NCBI GenBank assembly: GCA_029259595.1
Contig: JAJDEW010000115.1
Coordinates: 186,001 to 250,000 of the forward strand
DNA: 64,000 nt
Reading direction: 5' to 3'
Source of the DNA: Planctomycetota bacterium
GTDB taxonomy: Bacteria; Planctomycetota; UBA1135; GCA-002686595
Positions 61,932 to 64,000 of this stretch are shown piece by piece. The notes under the pieces were generated by a model that did no database searches, had not been told where the DNA came from, and was given only the letters and a program-made list of their open reading frames with translations. How positions within the stretch are numbered: position 1 is the first letter of the stretch; each line of letters begins with the position of its first letter. A program made the position numbers and the translations under genes.

Positions 61932-64000
61932 ATGGTGAACGATACGGAACACGGTTGGCGACGGGCGGCCGGAGGGCGGTGGATCGCCGGAGTCTCAGGA
62001 GCGGTCGGGAGGCGCCTCGGACTGCCCGTGGCGTCGATCCGCGCGGCCTTCGTCGGCTTCGCCGCCGGTGGGTGCCTCTTGGCCCTGTCGGTGGCCGTCT
62101 TCGATGGGGCGCTCTTCGGGGGCCTTGCGGATGGAGTCCGCATCCCCCTGATCGCCTTCGGCCTGACAGCGGCGTTCCTGTATCCGCTGCTGGCCCTGCT
62201 GCTACCCGACGAGTTCGAGCCCGCGCGCTGGAACTTCGCGAGTGCCGCCGGAGCGGTGGGCCTCCTGATGCTGCTCGGGCAGGTGCTGGGCAACCTGCTG
62301 ACGCCCTACTGGGACACGGCCAAGGCGGCCTGGATCGAGCGCGGCAATTCCGGGTGGTTCACGTGGTTCGGCGACTACCAACGCGAGGTCGGCTTCGGGG
62401 CGAAGGACGTGGTCTTCGCGCTCTTCCTGCTGTCCAGCGTGGTGTTCGTTTGGCTCCAGCGCACGGCGATCCGACGCTTCTTCCGCTCGATGAACGTCGG
62501 GGTCAGTCTCGTGACCCTGTCCACCCTCGCGGTGGGCGTGGGCGTGCTCGTGCCGCAGATCGACGGATTCGAGGATCCGGACCAGCGGGTCGACTTCGAG
62601 AAGGAGTACGCGGACTACGTCGTCTTCAAGGACAAGGGCTATCAGAAGCTGCCGCTCGAGCTGCAGGATCGCAATGAGCAGTACCAGGCCTTCCGGTGGG
62701 CCGAGGGCTACTTCCTGTACCACATGCTGCACCTGTACGGGATCGGCATGCCGAGTGCGGACCTGTCGCCGCAGATGGTGGACGGGCTCGAGCGCTTCGG
62801 CACCAAGTACGGGCGCGAGGAGGCGGAGAACCGCCGCAAGCAGATGGCCGCGGCCTTTACCGGACGCGAGAAGCTGCAGGAGATCGGTGCCTTCATTCAC
62901 CGCAACGAAGACGCGTTCTGGCGCGCCTTCGAGATCTCGACGCTCCTGCACCTGAACCGGACCTACAAGGCGCACTGGTTCACGACCCTGCTGACGCTGC
63001 TCGGCGTCGCCATCTTCCTCAACACCTTCAAGGGGCGGCCGAAGCAGTGGTTCTCGGTCCAGAAGTTCGGCTTCTTCACGGTGCACATGGGGATGATGGT
63101 GCTCCTGCTCGGTGGAGCGACGAGCAAGCTCTTCACCGACCGTGGGATCCTGCACCTGTTCCTGGGCGAGCCCGGGTCGAATACGTACTGGCGGCACTAC
63201 CGCAACGACGAGCTGGCGCGGATGCCGTTCACCGTGCGCCTCGATGAATTCGCGCGGAAGGACTGGATGGCGCTCGAGGTGCACTTCCTCAAGGAAGACT
63301 TCGCTTCGCGCCCGCCGCGCTACACCCTGTGGGAGGGGCGGGAGATCGAGCTCGATCACGTCCCGCAGGATGCCGACGCGACCGAAGTGCGGCTCGAGGA
63401 AACGACGCGGCCGCGCATTGCGCTGCGCGTGAAGGAGCTCTACGACCGGGTCTCGATCGGGGCGACGCAGGTGATCGAGTCGCAGAACGAGAACTTCCCG
63501 CCCGTCGCAGGCATCGAGGTCGATCTGCCGCGGGAGGGCCACTCGGCCGACGACGGACACGACCATGCGGTTCGCGGCTACCTGCAGCCCATGTCGGAGG
63601 CGCAGCAGCGCTTCCGAGACGAGGTCTTCCGCGACGTCGCAGGCGGCTTTCGCCTGGCCGCGTCCTACGGTGACGATCCGGAGCGGCTCTTTCCGCCGCT
63701 CTCGAACGGTTCGCCGGGGCAAGTCCTGGGGCAACTGCACGTCTCGGTGGCCGGTGAAGCGGACGGTGCTCAGGTGGCCTATCCCGTGCGGCTGGGCGAG
63801 GAATTCGAGGTCACCGGCGGTTTCCGTCTGCGCGTGTACGACGCGACGACCGACCTGCGGATGGAGACGACCAACGGCTACTCGAGCACGCATCCCCTGC
63901 CGCTCGAAGAGCAGCCGTACCAGCTCTGCGCGACCTACGTCGAGATCACACCGCCGGAAGGCGGACCGTCCGAACGCCGGGTCGTGATCGAGGGCATCGA
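61932..64000 (+). CDS. Partial PspC-ResB cytochrome c biogenesis protein
   Basis: The frame runs from ATG 61932 (MVNDTEHGWRR) past the window end (at least 689 residues). Residues about 10-60 look like a PspC domain (GRWIAGVSGAVGRRLGLPVA, IRAAFVGFAAGGCLL). Further TM segments follow at about 70-200. The ResB-like part includes RTYKAHWFTTLLTLLGVAIF, then LNTFKGRPKQWFSVQKFGFF and TVHMGMMVLLLGGATSKLF, with a large soluble region after it. ResB helps deliver heme to apocytochrome c in system II. A CcsA part may follow outside the window. It starts 75 bases after the prenyl synthase. Confidence 0.72.
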   Translation, partial: MVNDTEHGWRRAAGGRWIAGVSGAVGRRLGLPVASIRAAFVGFAAGGCLLALSVAVFDGALFGGLADGVRIPLIAFGLTAAFLYPLLALLLPDEFEPARWNFASAAGAVGLLMLLGQVLGNLLTPYWDTAKAAWIERGNSGWFTWFGDYQREVGFGAKDVVFALFLLSSVVFVWLQRTAIRRFFRSMNVGVSLVTLSTLAVGVGVLVPQIDGFEDPDQRVDFEKEYADYVVFKDKGYQKLPLELQDRNEQYQAFRWAEGYFLYHMLHLYGIGMPSADLSPQMVDGLERFGTKYGREEAENRRKQMAAAFTGREKLQEIGAFIHRNEDAFWRAFEISTLLHLNRTYKAHWFTTLLTLLGVAIFLNTFKGRPKQWFSVQKFGFFTVHMGMMVLLLGGATSKLFTDRGILHLFLGEPGSNTYWRHYRNDELARMPFTVRLDEFARKDWMALEVHFLKEDFASRPPRYTLWEGREIELDHVPQDADATEVRLEETTRPRIALRVKELYDRVSIGATQVIESQNENFPPVAGIEVDLPREGHSADDGHDHAVRGYLQPMSEAQQRFRDEVFRDVAGGFRLAASYGDDPERLFPPLSNGSPGQVLGQLHVSVAGEADGAQVAYPVRLGEEFEVTGGFRLRVYDATTDLRMETTNGYSSTHPLPLEEQPYQLCATYVEITPPEGGPSERRVVIEGI

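Overview
The window is a GC-rich bacterial chromosome segment with dense coding on both strands, very short gaps and many 4-base start/stop overlaps. Lipoprotein signals, a Wza-type export protein, ornithine-lipid acyltransferases and a ResB-type cytochrome c assembly protein indicate a diderm. Several large HEAT-repeat and von Willebrand proteins, a very divergent L34 and isolated housekeeping genes suggest a Planctomycetota-like lineage. This is an inference from gene content, not a phylogenetic result. I saw no rRNA, tRNA, CRISPR array, prophage or intact insertion sequence.

Layout. Bases 1-13495 form an exopolysaccharide locus: methyltransferase, four GT4 glycosyltransferases, a sulfotransferase, a polytopic membrane protein, an AsnB-type amidotransferase, a Wza-like export lipoprotein, a Wzc-like protein with a degenerate kinase domain, and a phosphoesterase. 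The initiating sugar transferase (17203-18870) lies 4 kb further on, beyond mnmG. Bases 19125-25347 hold a secreted Xaa-Pro peptidase, yraN, yajC, mnmA and a VWA protein. Bases 25391-28008 hold HEAT/TPR envelope proteins. Bases 28313-49819 mix central metabolism (isocitrate dehydrogenase, glycine decarboxylase, malate dehydrogenase, fumarase, succinyl-CoA synthetase, hemF) with secreted hydrolases, rpmH, a YgiQ radical SAM protein and a long dCTP deaminase.

Bases 50172-59852 are the most unusual part. Ten genes run in one direction and every junction overlaps. They encode two small envelope proteins, a ferric-reductase-like/Rieske fusion, a cysteine-conserved membrane-anchored protein, OlsB- and PlsC/OlsA-type acyltransferases, DinB and NRDE (TANGO2) proteins, an alpha/beta hydrolase-VTT-ATP-grasp triple fusion, and a Rieske-glutamate synthase fusion. 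I read this as a redox-linked aminolipid pathway that I do not recognise as described. Bases 60077-64000 hold tatA, mobA, a polyprenyl diphosphate synthase and the start of a PspC-ResB protein.

Two genome-wide patterns recur. One is a short inverted-repeat element at three loci, twice supplying the TAG stop of the upstream gene. The other is a TAnnnT -10 motif 6-9 bases before several start codons, which suggests leaderless transcripts.
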